The position numbers and the translations under genes are program-made. Below, one piece after another: positions 1 to 9,592 of a stretch of 10,000 bases of DNA. The stretch is taken from assembly GCA_034096865.1 (NCBI GenBank), contig JAWQFJ010008421.1, positions 1 to 10,000 of the forward strand. The letters are read 5' to 3'. The stretch is from Theodoxus fluviatilis. Taxonomy: Eukaryota > Mollusca > Gastropoda > Cycloneritida > Neritidae. The stretch's first letter is position 1. Each line of letters starts with the position of its first letter. The notes under the pieces are model-generated. The model saw only the letters and a program-made list of their open reading frames with translations, made no database searches and was not told the origin of the DNA.

Positions 1-614
1 TGTGTACTGTGCAGGACATGCTGCCCTAGGTACTGTGCAGGACACGCTGCCCTAGGTACTGTGCAGGACACGCTGCCTGTGTAATGTGCAGGACATGCTG
101 CCTGTGTAATGTGCAGGACCCGCTGCCTGTGTACTGTGCAGGACATGCTGCCTGTGTACTGTGCAGGACATGCTGCCTGTGTACTGTGCAGGACACGCTG
201 CCTGTGTACTGTGCAGGACATGCTGCCCTAGGTACTGTGCAGGACATGCTGCCTGTGTAATGTGCAGGACATGCTGCCTGAGTATTGTGCAGGACACGCT
301 GTCTGTGTACTGTGCAGGACACGCTGCCTGTGTACTGTTCAGGACACGCTGCCTGTGTACTGTGCAGGACACGCTGGCCTAGGTACTGTGCAGGACATGC
401 TGCCTGTGTAATGTGCAGGACACGCTGCCTGTGTACTGTCCAGGACACGCTGCCTGTGTACTGTGCAGGACATGCTGCCTGTGTACTGTGCAGAACACGC
501 TGCCTGTGTACTGTGCAGGACACGCTGCCTGTGTACTGTGCAGGACATGCTGCCTGTGTACTGTGCAGGACACGCTGCCTGTGTACTATGCAGGACATGC
601 TGCATGTGTACTGT
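1..614. repeat. 25-bp minisatellite, about 24 copies, left end outside window
   Basis: Direct reading shows the motif GTACTGTGCAGGACAYGCTG recurring every 25 bp (for example at 131, 156, 181 and 206). A 26-bp variant carries an extra base and reads CCCTAGGTACTG instead of CCTGTGTACTG (near 26, 52, 228 and 379). Copies differ mostly at one site, ACACG versus ACATG, in roughly equal numbers. A few copies have GTAATG for GTACTG. The array decays around 600-614, where TGCATGTGTACTGTAC runs into unique sequence. The left boundary is not seen. Both strands are largely free of stops because the unit lacks them, so the 60-190-codon frames here are by-products of the repeat and not genes. Confidence 0.97.
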
Positions 615-930
615 ACTTCTGTGCAAAGTTGCTAGCTTCTATTATTAGCTTCTTTTCTGGCATTATGTTTGCAAAACTGGCAAAATTTTGTTGTATAGGC
701 AGCCATATTGGAAAACTGATTAGTATAATTTATGCAAGCACATCACAGGCAGACAGCACTTTAAAATTACAACCTGTTTGGTGAGAAAATTGGACCCCAA
801 AAATCCCACTGACAAAAGCTGATGGTTACGGGGCATGACTACCTTAACAGTCTGGAGAGCAGGCTGGAGAAAGGGCCCGTCCAAGCCTGCTTCCCCAGCT
901 ACTGACCCTGTGGGAGTGGGCCAAGGAGAT

Positions 931-952
931 GGGGGGGGGGGGGGGGGGGGGG
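931..952 (+). repeat. poly-G tract, 22 nt
   Basis: An uninterrupted run of 22 G on the plus strand is preceded by GGAGAT and followed by TCTGTTCTC. Mononucleotide G runs of this length are prone to length errors in sequencing and to slippage in vivo, and can form G-quadruplexes. The exact length is uncertain. Confidence 0.95.
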
Positions 953-1165
953 TCTGTTCTCACCCCCACTGTGAAAGTGCCCAGGGAGTCTTTTCTTGAT
1001 TGGTGACTGAACTTGTTGGGAGAGAAGGATGTGGGGTTTAAGTTTGATACATATTTGATGGTGTTCAAATTCAGATGAGAGTCCCTTATAATGTTATGTA
1101 CATTTCAGATAGGGAAAAACTTCTTTGACCATGCATTTATCTCTGTAGGTATACATATAGCTCAA

Positions 1166-1198
1166 TGTGTGTGTGTGTTTGTCTCTTTGTTTGTCTGT
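1166..1198 (+). repeat. short TG microsatellite with degenerate GTTT/GTCT tail
   Basis: A 13-nt alternating TG run (1166-1178) is followed by an imperfect T-rich stretch, GTCTCTTTGTTTGTCTGT. This is a simple low-complexity patch with no regulatory assignment. Confidence 0.8.
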
Positions 1199-1237
1199 AC
1201 GCATGCATCCTCATATCACTTAAGATGCTGGATTCAA

Positions 1238-2596
1238 ACCTGACACCCATACTCTAGGTGCTGTAGGGGAGCTCTAGCCATCTACCTGACACCCATACTC
1301 TAGGTGCTGTAGGGAAGCTCTAGCCATCTACCTGACACCCATACTCTAGGTGCTGTAGGGAAGCTCTAGCCATCTACCTGACACCCATACTCTAGGTGCT
1401 GTAGGGAAGCTCTAGCCATCTACCTGACACCCATAATCTAGGTGCTGTAGGGAAGCTCTAGCCATCTACCTGACACCCATACTCTAGGTGCTGTAGGGAA
1501 GCTCTAGCCATCTACCTGACACCCATACTCTAGGTGCTGTAGGGAAGCTCTAGCCATCTACCTGACACCCATACTCTAGGTGCTGTAGGGAAGCTCTAGC
1601 CATCTACCTGACACCCATACTCTAGGTGCTGTAGGGAAGCTCTAGCCATCTACCTGACACCCATACTCTAGGTGCTGTAGGGAAGCTCTAGCCATCTACC
1701 TGACACCCATACTCTAGGTGCTGTAGGGAAGCTCTAGCCATCTACCTAACACCCATACTCTAGGTGCTGTAGGGGAGCTCTAGCCATCTACCTGACACCC
1801 ATAATCTAGGTGCTGTAGGGAAGCTCTAGCCATCTACCTGACACCCATACTCTAGGTGCTGTAGGGAAGCTCTAGCCATCTACCTGACACCCATACTCTA
1901 GGTGCTGTAGGGAAGCTCTAGCCATCTACCTGACACCCATACTCTAGGTGCTGTAGGGAAGCTCTAGCCATCTACCTGACACCCATACTCTAGGTGCTGT
2001 AAGGGAGCTCTAGCCATCTACCTGACACCCATACTCTAGGTGCTGTAGGGAAGCTCTAGCCATCTACCTGACACCCATACTCTAGGTGCTGTAGGGAAGC
2101 TCTAGCCATCTACCTGACACCCATACTCTAGGTGCTGTAGGGAAGCTCTAGCCATCTACCTAACACCCATACTCTAGGTGCTGTAGGGAAGCTCTAGCCA
2201 TCTACCTAACACCCATACTCTAGGTGCTGTAGGGAAGCTCTAGCCATCTACCTGACACCCATACTCTAGGTGCTGTAGGGAAGCTCTAGCCATCTACCTG
2301 ACACCCATACTCTAGGTGCTGTAGGGAAGCTCTAGCCATCTACCTGACACCCATACTCTAGGTGCTGTAGGGAAGCTCTAGCCATCTATTTGACACCCAT
2401 AATATAGGTGCTGTAGGGAAGCTCTAGCCACCCATACTCTAGGTGCTGTAGGGAAGCTCTAGCCATCTACCTGACACCCATACTCTAGGTGCTGTAGGGA
2501 AGCTCTAGCCATCTACCTGACACCCATACTCTAGGTGCTGTAGGGAAGCTCTAGCCACCCATACTCTAGGTGCTGTAGGGAAGCTCTAGCCATCTA
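1238..2596. repeat. 46-bp minisatellite, about 30 copies, highly homogeneous
   Basis: The motif CCTGACACCCATACTCTAGG recurs at exactly 46-bp steps from 1239 to 2389 (26 starts). Four further copies follow, two of them shortened to 35 bp. The rest of each unit carries TGCTGTAGGGAAGCTCTAGC and CATCTA. Variants are few: CCTAAC for CCTGAC in the units at 1745, 2159 and 2205; CATAATC for CATACTC near 1432 and 1800; GGGGAGC or AGGGAGC for GGGAAGC in three units; and a divergent unit at 2389 with TTTGAC and AATATAGG. Two copies (near 2425 and 2551) lack the same 11 bp, joining GCCA directly to CCCATAC. The unit contains no CpG. Both strands carry stops, so the array offers no long frame. Confidence 0.98.
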
Positions 2597-2690
2597 TCTT
2601 TGTGCTGGCCTCATCAGGGGCTGATTTGTTGACAGTTTTTTCATTGGAATTAGCCAGTGTTAGGTCCTGCTGTTCCTTGCTTGAAAAGTT
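2597..2690. other. short unique spacer
   Basis: About 94 bp lies between the 46-bp and 33-bp arrays. On the minus strand it is open in frame with the 33-bp repeat. It reads as roughly 33 hydrophilic residues ending in ASTKIDG just before a TAG at the edge of the 46-bp array. No splice-site context or homology can be confirmed by eye, so no gene is called. Confidence 0.6.
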
Positions 2691-2888
2691 GGGCAGAGAT
2701 AAGGATGCTGAGGGACAGAGATTGGGCAGAGATAAGGATGCTGAGGGACAGAGATTGGGCAGAGATAAGGATGCTGAGGGATAGAGATTGGGCAGAGATA
2801 AGGATGCTGAGGGACAGAGATTGGGCAGAGATAAGGATGCTGAGGGACAGAGATTGGGCAGAGATAAGGATGCTGAGGGAAAGAGAGA
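2691..2888. repeat. 33-bp minisatellite, six copies
   Basis: GGGCAGAGATAAGGATGCTG recurs at 2691, 2724, 2757, 2790, 2823 and 2856, exactly 33 bp apart. Each copy is followed by AGGGACAGAGATT. Copy three has GGGATAG instead of GGGACAG, and the last copy ends in GGGAAAGAGAGAGG and then leaves the repeat. Because 33 is a multiple of three, any frame across it gives a perfect 11-residue repeat. On the minus strand one frame reads CPSASLSLPNL repeatedly and stays open into both flanks. The copies are nearly identical, which suggests recent expansion. Confidence 0.97.
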
Positions 2889-2956
2889 GGCAGGTCTCAG
2901 CAAAGACAACCCCTGTCTATCTCTGCACTTAAAGCACATTTCCACTGAAAAGGGCT

Positions 2957-2989
<33 letters not shown>

Positions 2990-2995
2990 GGGGGG
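2957..2995 (+). repeat. poly-G tract, 31 nt plus TT plus 6 nt
   Basis: Thirty-one G in a row (2957-2987) are interrupted by TT and followed by six more G. Together with the 22-nt tract at 931 this is the second long G run on the same strand in the window. The length is probably variable and may not be accurate in the assembly. Confidence 0.95.
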
Positions 2996-3040
2996 AATGG
3001 GTTTGGTAGAGAGGAGGAAAATCTCAGTGGAGTAGGACAG

Positions 3041-3060
3041 AAGGAAGGAAGGAAGGAAGA
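3041..3060 (+). repeat. AAGG microsatellite
   Basis: Four perfect AAGG units are followed by AAGA in a purine-rich stretch. The tract sits in the spacer just upstream of the large 34-bp array. Confidence 0.9.
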
Positions 3061-5273
3061 GGCAAGAAGGGTAGGGCGCTTTCCCGCCATTGTCTGCCAC
3101 CATGCACCCCTCAGTTGGTCATCTGTGGCCATACTCCTGTGTGGCAGGTGCAGTGGCTGTAGTGGACAACGCTCACCAGTATTTATGTAAATGCTGATTT
3201 CTCCCATCCCAGGGGTAGAACCGCTGCAATTCGCCTTCTATATTTTTTAACCCCAAGCATGCTTACCTAAGATAGGGTTTCAACACCCCAGTAGAGGGTG
3301 AGGGGCTGACCATGCAACACCCCAGTAGAGGCTGAGGGGCTGACCATGCAACACCCCAGTAGAGACTGAGGGGCTGACCATGCAACACTCCAGTAGAGAC
3401 TGAGGGGCTGACCATGCAACACCCCAGTAGAGACTGAGGGGCTGACCATGCAACACCCCAGTAGAGGCTGAGGGGCTGACCATGCAACACTCCAGTAGAG
3501 GCTGAGGGGCTGACCATGCAACACTCCAGTAGAGGCTGAGGGGCTGACCATGCAACACTCCAGTAGAGGCTGAGGGGCTGACCATGCAACACTCCAGTAG
3601 AGGCTGAGGGGCTGACCATGCAACACCCCAGAAGGGGCTGAGGGGCTGACCATGCGCTTATGCAACACCCCAGAAGGGGCTGAGGGGCAGACCATGCAAC
3701 ACCCCAGTAGAGACTGAGGGGCTGACCATGCAACACCCCAGTAGAGACTGAGGGGCTGACCATGCAACACTCCAGTAGAGACTGAGGGGCTGACCATGCA
3801 ACACCCCAGTAGAGGCTGAGGGGCTGTCCATGCGCTCATGCAACACTCCAGTAGAGACTGAGGGGCTGACCATGCAACACTCCAGTAGAGACTGAGGAGC
3901 TGACCATGCAACACTCCAGTAGAGACTGAGGGGCTGACCATGCAACACCCCAGTAGAGGCTGAGGGGCTGACCATGCAACACCCCAGTAGAGGCTGAGGG
4001 GCTGACCATGCAACACTCCAGTAGAGGCTGAGGGGCTGACCATGCAACACCCCAGTAGAGGCTGAGGGGCTGACCATGCAACACCCCAATAGAGACTGAG
4101 GGGCTGACCATGCAACACACCAGTAGAGGCTGAGGGGCTGACCATGCAACACTCCAGTAGAGACTGAGGGGCTGACCATGCAACACACCAGTAGAGGCTG
4201 AGGGGCTGACCATGCGCTCATGCAACACCCCAGTAGAGGCTGAGGGGCAGACCATGCAACACTCCAGTAGAGGCTGAGGGGCTGACCATGCAACACCCCA
4301 AGAGAGACTGAGGAGCTGACCATGCAACACCCCAGTAGAGACTGAGGAGCTGACCATGCAACACCCCAGTAGAGACTGAGGAGCTGACCATGCAACACCC
4401 CAGCAGAGGCTGAGGGGCTGACCATGCAACACTCCAGTAGAGACTGAGGAGCTGACCATGCAACACTTCAGTAGAGACTGAGGGGCTGACCATGCAACAC
4501 ACCAGTAGAGACTGAGGGGCTGACCATGCAACACCCCAGTAGAGACTGAGGGGCTGACCATGCAACACTCCAGTAGAGACTGAGGGGCTGACCATGCAAC
4601 ACTCCAGTAGAGACTGAGGGGCTGACCATGCAACACCCCAGTAGAGACTGAGGGGCTGACCATGCAACACCCCAGTAGAGGCTGAGAGGCTGACCATGCA
4701 ACACCCCAGGAGAGGCTGAGGGGCTGACCATGCAACACCCCAGTAGAGACTGAGGGGCTGACCATGCAACACCCCAGTAGAGGCTGAGGGGCTGACCATG
4801 CAACACTCCAGTAGAGGCTGAGGGGCTGACCATGCAACACTCCAGTAGAGGCTGAGGGGCTGACCATGCAACACTCCAGTAGAGACTGAGGGGCTGACCA
4901 TGCAACACTCCAGTAGAGGCTGAGGGGCTGACCATGCAACACCCCAGTAGAGACTGAGGGGCTGACCATGCAACACTCCAGTAGAGGCTGAGGGGCTGAC
5001 CATGCAACACCCCAGTAGAGGCTGAGGGGCTGACCATGCAACACTCCAGTAGAGGCTGAGGGGCTGACCATGCAACACCCCAGTAGAGGCTGAGGGGCTG
5101 ACCATGCAACACTCCAGTAGAGACTGAGGGGCTGACCATGCAACACCCCAGTAGAGACTGAGGGGCTGACCATGCAACACCCCAGTAGAGACTGAGGGGC
5201 TGACCATGCAACACTCCAGTAGAGACTGAGGGGCTGACCATGCAACACCCCGGTAGAGACTGAGGGGCTGTCG

Positions 5274-7250
5274 GGCTGACCATGCAACACCCCAGTAGAG
5301 GCTGAGGGGCTGACCATGCAACACCCCAGTAGAGGCTGAGGGGCTGACCATGCAACACCCCAGTAGAGGCTGAGGGGCTGACCATGCAACACCCCAGTAG
5401 AGGCTGAGGGGCTGACCATGCAACACCTCAGGGGCTGACCATGCAACACTCCAGTAGAGGCTGAGGGGCTGACCATGCAACACCTCAGTAGAGGCTGAGG
5501 GGCTGACCATGCAACACCCCAGTAGAGGCTGAGGGGCTGACCATGCAACACTCCAGTAGAGGCTGAGGGGCTGACCATGCAACACCTCAGTAGAGGCTGA
5601 GGGGCTGACCATGCAACACCCCAGTAGAGGCTGAGGGGCTGACCATGCAACACCCCAGTAGAGGCTGAGGGGCTGACCATGCAACACTCCAGTAGGGGCT
5701 GAGGGGCTGACCATGCAACACCATGCAACACTCCAGTAGAGCCTGAGGGGCTGACCATGCAACACCCCAGTAGAGACTGAGGGGCTGACCATGCAACACC
5801 CCAGTAGAGGCTGAGGGGCTGACCATGCAACACCCCAGTAGGGGCTGAGGGGCTGACCATGCAACACCCCAGTAGAGGCTGAGGGGCTGACCATGCAACA
5901 CCCCAGTAGAGACTGAGGGGCTGACCATGCACTCATGCAACACCCCAGTAGAGACTGAGGGGCTGACCATGCACTCATGCAACACCCCAGTAGAGACTGA
6001 GGGGCTGACCATGCAACACCCCAGTAGAGACTGAGGGGCTGACCATGCAACACCCCAGTAGGGGCTGAGGGGCTGACCATGCAACACCTCAGTAGAGACT
6101 GAGGGGCTGACCATGCAACACCATGCAACACCCCAGTAGAGACTGAGGGGCTGACCATGCAACACCCCAGTAGAGACTGAGGGGCTGACCATGCAACACC
6201 CCAGTAGAGACTGAGGGGCTGACCATACAACACCCCAGTAGAGACTGAGGGGCTGACCATGCAACACCCCAGTAGGGGCTGATGGGCTGACCATGCAACA
6301 CCCCAGTAGGGGCTGAGGGGCTGACCATGCAACACCATGCAACACTCCAGTAGAGACTGAGGGGCTGACCATGCAACACCCCAGTAGGGGCTGATGGGCT
6401 GACCATGCAACACCCCAGTAGGGGCTGAGGGGCTGACCATGCAACACCATGCAACACCCCAGTAGAGACTGAGGGGCTGACCATGCAACACCCCAGTAGA
6501 GACTGAGGGGCTGACCATACAACACCCCAGTAGAGACTGAGGGGCTGACCATGCAACACCCCAGTAGGGGCTGATGGGCTGACCATGCAACACCCCAGTA
6601 GGGGCTGAGGGGCTGACCATGCAACACCATGCAACACCCCAGTAGAGACTGAGGGGCTGACCATGCAACACCCCAGTAGGGGCTGAGGGGCTGACCATGC
6701 AACACCCCAGTAGAGACTGAGGGGCTGACCATGCAACACTCCAGTAGAGACTGAGGGGCTGACCATGCAACACCCCAGTAGAGACTGAGGGGCTGATCAT
6801 GCAACACCCCAGTAGAGACTGAGGGGCTGACCATGCAACACTCCAGTAGAGACTGAGGGGCTGACCATGCAACACCCCAGTAGAGACTGAGGGGCTGACC
6901 ATGCAACACCCCAGTAGAGGCTGAGGGGCTGACCATGCAACACTCCAGTAGAGACTGAGGGGCTGACCATGCAACACCCCAGTAGAGACTGAGGGGCTGA
7001 CCATGCAACACTCCAGTAGAGACTGAGGGGCTGACCATGCAACACCCCAGTAGAGACTGAGGGGCTGACCATACAACACTCCAGTAGAGACTGAGGGGCT
7101 GACCATGCAACACCCCAGTAGAGACTGAGGGGCTGACCATGCAACACCCCAGTAGGGGCTGAGGAGCTGACCATGCAACACCCCAGTAGAGGCTGAGGGG
7201 CTGACCATGCAACACCCCAGTAGAGACTGAGGGGCTGACCATGCAACACC
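5274..7250 (+). repeat. higher-order repeat, copy A (about 2.0 kb)
   Basis: Reading this block against the sequence 2020 bp to the right gives a near-perfect match through the whole block. I find only five substitutions (at 5333, 5363, 5742, 5954 and 6089) and one 5-bp insertion in the right copy near 8997. The match includes the order of every length variant: the 23-bp short unit, two adjacent 42-bp units, five 44-bp units, and rare variants such as GACCATAC and GATGGGCTGA. Its left end follows a disrupted unit at about 5262-5280, where GGGGCTG is joined to TCGGGCTGACC. Confidence 0.93.
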
Positions 7251-7293
7251 CGTGACTGAGGCTGACCATGCACCATCCCAGTAGGGGCTGAGG
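7251..7293 (+). repeat. aberrant junction unit between higher-order copies
   Basis: The regular unit is replaced by CGTGACTGAGGCTGACCATG followed by CACCATCCCAG, a scrambled or truncated version of the 34-bp unit. It sits exactly where the match of copy A ends and before copy B begins, so it marks the duplication junction. Confidence 0.75.
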
Positions 7294-9275
7294 GGCTGAC
7301 CATGCAACACCCCAGTAGAGGCTGAGGGGCTGACCATGCAACACCCCAGTAGGGGCTGAGGGGCTGACCATGCAACACCCCAATAGAGGCTGAGGGGCTG
7401 ACCATGCAACACCCCAGTAGAGGCTGAGGGGCTGACCATGCAACACCTCAGGGGCTGACCATGCAACACTCCAGTAGAGGCTGAGGGGCTGACCATGCAA
7501 CACCTCAGTAGAGGCTGAGGGGCTGACCATGCAACACCCCAGTAGAGGCTGAGGGGCTGACCATGCAACACTCCAGTAGAGGCTGAGGGGCTGACCATGC
7601 AACACCTCAGTAGAGGCTGAGGGGCTGACCATGCAACACCCCAGTAGAGGCTGAGGGGCTGACCATGCAACACCCCAGTAGAGGCTGAGGGGCTGACCAT
7701 GCAACACTCCAGTAGGGGCTGAGGGGCTGACCATGCAACACCATGCAACACTCCAGTAGAGGCTGAGGGGCTGACCATGCAACACCCCAGTAGAGACTGA
7801 GGGGCTGACCATGCAACACCCCAGTAGAGGCTGAGGGGCTGACCATGCAACACCCCAGTAGGGGCTGAGGGGCTGACCATGCAACACCCCAGTAGAGGCT
7901 GAGGGGCTGACCATGCAACACCCCAGTAGAGACTGAGGGGCTGACCATGCACTCATGCAACACCCCAGTAGAGGCTGAGGGGCTGACCATGCACTCATGC
8001 AACACCCCAGTAGAGACTGAGGGGCTGACCATGCAACACCCCAGTAGAGACTGAGGGGCTGACCATGCAACACCCCAGTAGGGGCTGAGGGGCTGACCAT
8101 GCAACACCCCAGTAGAGACTGAGGGGCTGACCATGCAACACCATGCAACACCCCAGTAGAGACTGAGGGGCTGACCATGCAACACCCCAGTAGAGACTGA
8201 GGGGCTGACCATGCAACACCCCAGTAGAGACTGAGGGGCTGACCATACAACACCCCAGTAGAGACTGAGGGGCTGACCATGCAACACCCCAGTAGGGGCT
8301 GATGGGCTGACCATGCAACACCCCAGTAGGGGCTGAGGGGCTGACCATGCAACACCATGCAACACTCCAGTAGAGACTGAGGGGCTGACCATGCAACACC
8401 CCAGTAGGGGCTGATGGGCTGACCATGCAACACCCCAGTAGGGGCTGAGGGGCTGACCATGCAACACCATGCAACACCCCAGTAGAGACTGAGGGGCTGA
8501 CCATGCAACACCCCAGTAGAGACTGAGGGGCTGACCATACAACACCCCAGTAGAGACTGAGGGGCTGACCATGCAACACCCCAGTAGGGGCTGATGGGCT
8601 GACCATGCAACACCCCAGTAGGGGCTGAGGGGCTGACCATGCAACACCATGCAACACCCCAGTAGAGACTGAGGGGCTGACCATGCAACACCCCAGTAGG
8701 GGCTGAGGGGCTGACCATGCAACACCCCAGTAGAGACTGAGGGGCTGACCATGCAACACTCCAGTAGAGACTGAGGGGCTGACCATGCAACACCCCAGTA
8801 GAGACTGAGGGGCTGATCATGCAACACCCCAGTAGAGACTGAGGGGCTGACCATGCAACACTCCAGTAGAGACTGAGGGGCTGACCATGCAACACCCCAG
8901 TAGAGACTGAGGGGCTGACCATGCAACACCCCAGTAGAGGCTGAGGGGCTGACCATGCAACACTCCAGTAGAGACTGAGGGGCTGACCATGCAACATGCA
9001 ACCCCAGTAGAGACTGAGGGGCTGACCATGCAACACTCCAGTAGAGACTGAGGGGCTGACCATGCAACACCCCAGTAGAGACTGAGGGGCTGACCATACA
9101 ACACTCCAGTAGAGACTGAGGGGCTGACCATGCAACACCCCAGTAGAGACTGAGGGGCTGACCATGCAACACCCCAGTAGGGGCTGAGGAGCTGACCATG
9201 CAACACCCCAGTAGAGGCTGAGGGGCTGACCATGCAACACCCCAGTAGAGACTGAGGGGCTGACCATGCAACACC
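7294..9275 (+). repeat. higher-order repeat, copy B (about 2.0 kb)
   Basis: This is the tandem partner of 5274-7250, in the same orientation. The offset is 2020 bp until about 8996 and 2025 bp after the 5-bp insertion GCAACATGCAACCCCAG near 8997. The match stops after 9275, where copy A instead runs into the aberrant junction at 7251. Identity over the block is about 99.7% by my count of mismatches. Confidence 0.93.
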
Positions 9276-9592
9276 CCAGTAGGGGCTGAGGAGCTGACCA
9301 TGCAACACCCCAGTAGAGGCTGAGGGGCTGACCATGCAACACCCCAGTAGGGGCTGAGGGGCTGACCATGCAACACCCCAGTAGGGGCTGAGGGGCTGAC
9401 CATGCAACACTCCAGTAGAGGCTGAGGGGCTGACCATGCAACACCTCAGTAGAGGCTGAGGGGCTGACCATGCAACACCCCAGTAGAGGCTGAGGGGCTG
9501 ACCATGCAACACCCCAGTAGAGGCTGAGGGGCTGACCATGCAACACTCCAGTAGGGGCTGAGGGGCTGACCATGCAACACCATGCAACACCC
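9276..9592 (+). repeat. higher-order repeat, partial and rearranged copy C
   Basis: Units from about 9412 to 9592 follow the same variant order as 5553-5733 and 7573-7753: ACTCCAG, ACCTCAG, two ACCCCAG/GAGGC units, ACTCCAG/GTAGGGG, then a 44-bp unit. The offset from copy B here is 1839 bp and not 2020, consistent with loss of about five units near its start. After about 9592 the order no longer matches. Confidence 0.65.

Larger units (their letters stand above)
615..1237. other. unique spacer, no gene recognised
   Basis: This non-repetitive stretch of about 620 bp separates the 25-bp and 46-bp arrays. It is AT-rich at 625-830 and more GC-rich around 850-1000. It contains a 22-nt G tract and a short TG tract, listed separately. 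I see no convincing open reading frame, splice-flanked exon, tRNA or rRNA. The only frames are short, and the 74-codon minus-strand one at 844-1068 includes a proline run made by the G tract. The stretch GGCAGCCATATTGGAAAA (699-716) resembles dispersed-repeat debris common in animal genomes, but I cannot assign it to a family. Confidence 0.7.
2889..3280. other. spacer with simple repeats, no gene recognised
   Basis: About 390 bp lies between the 33-bp array and the 34-bp array. It holds the 31-nt G tract and the AAGG tract, listed separately. The remaining sequence (about 3061-3280) is unique. It includes a perfect 10-bp palindrome AAGCATGCTT at 3255-3264, just before the 34-bp array. Minus-strand frames of 68 and 92 codons cross the G tract as polyproline and do not look like genes. 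No promoter or RNA gene is evident. Confidence 0.7.

Noticed and set aside
26..784. Frames of 60-190 codons on both strands in the 25-bp array, including cysteine-rich ones
   Set aside because: They are open on both strands because the unit lacks stops. The cysteines come from the repeated TGY codons of the unit, and one frame merely continues into spacer until a chance stop.
1231..1240. GATTCAAACC as a tRNA/SINE B box
   Set aside because: It fits the B-box consensus only loosely. No A box or tRNA-like fold is visible at the proper distance upstream, and no SINE tail follows.
2691..2888. GGGCAGAG in the 33-bp unit as the classical hypervariable minisatellite core
   Set aside because: Only the first six bases match the known GGGCAGGANG core, which is too little to claim.
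2897..3207. Proline-rich minus-strand frames across the 31-nt G tract
   Set aside because: The proline run is the reading of poly-C in any frame, and the flanks show no recognisable protein features.
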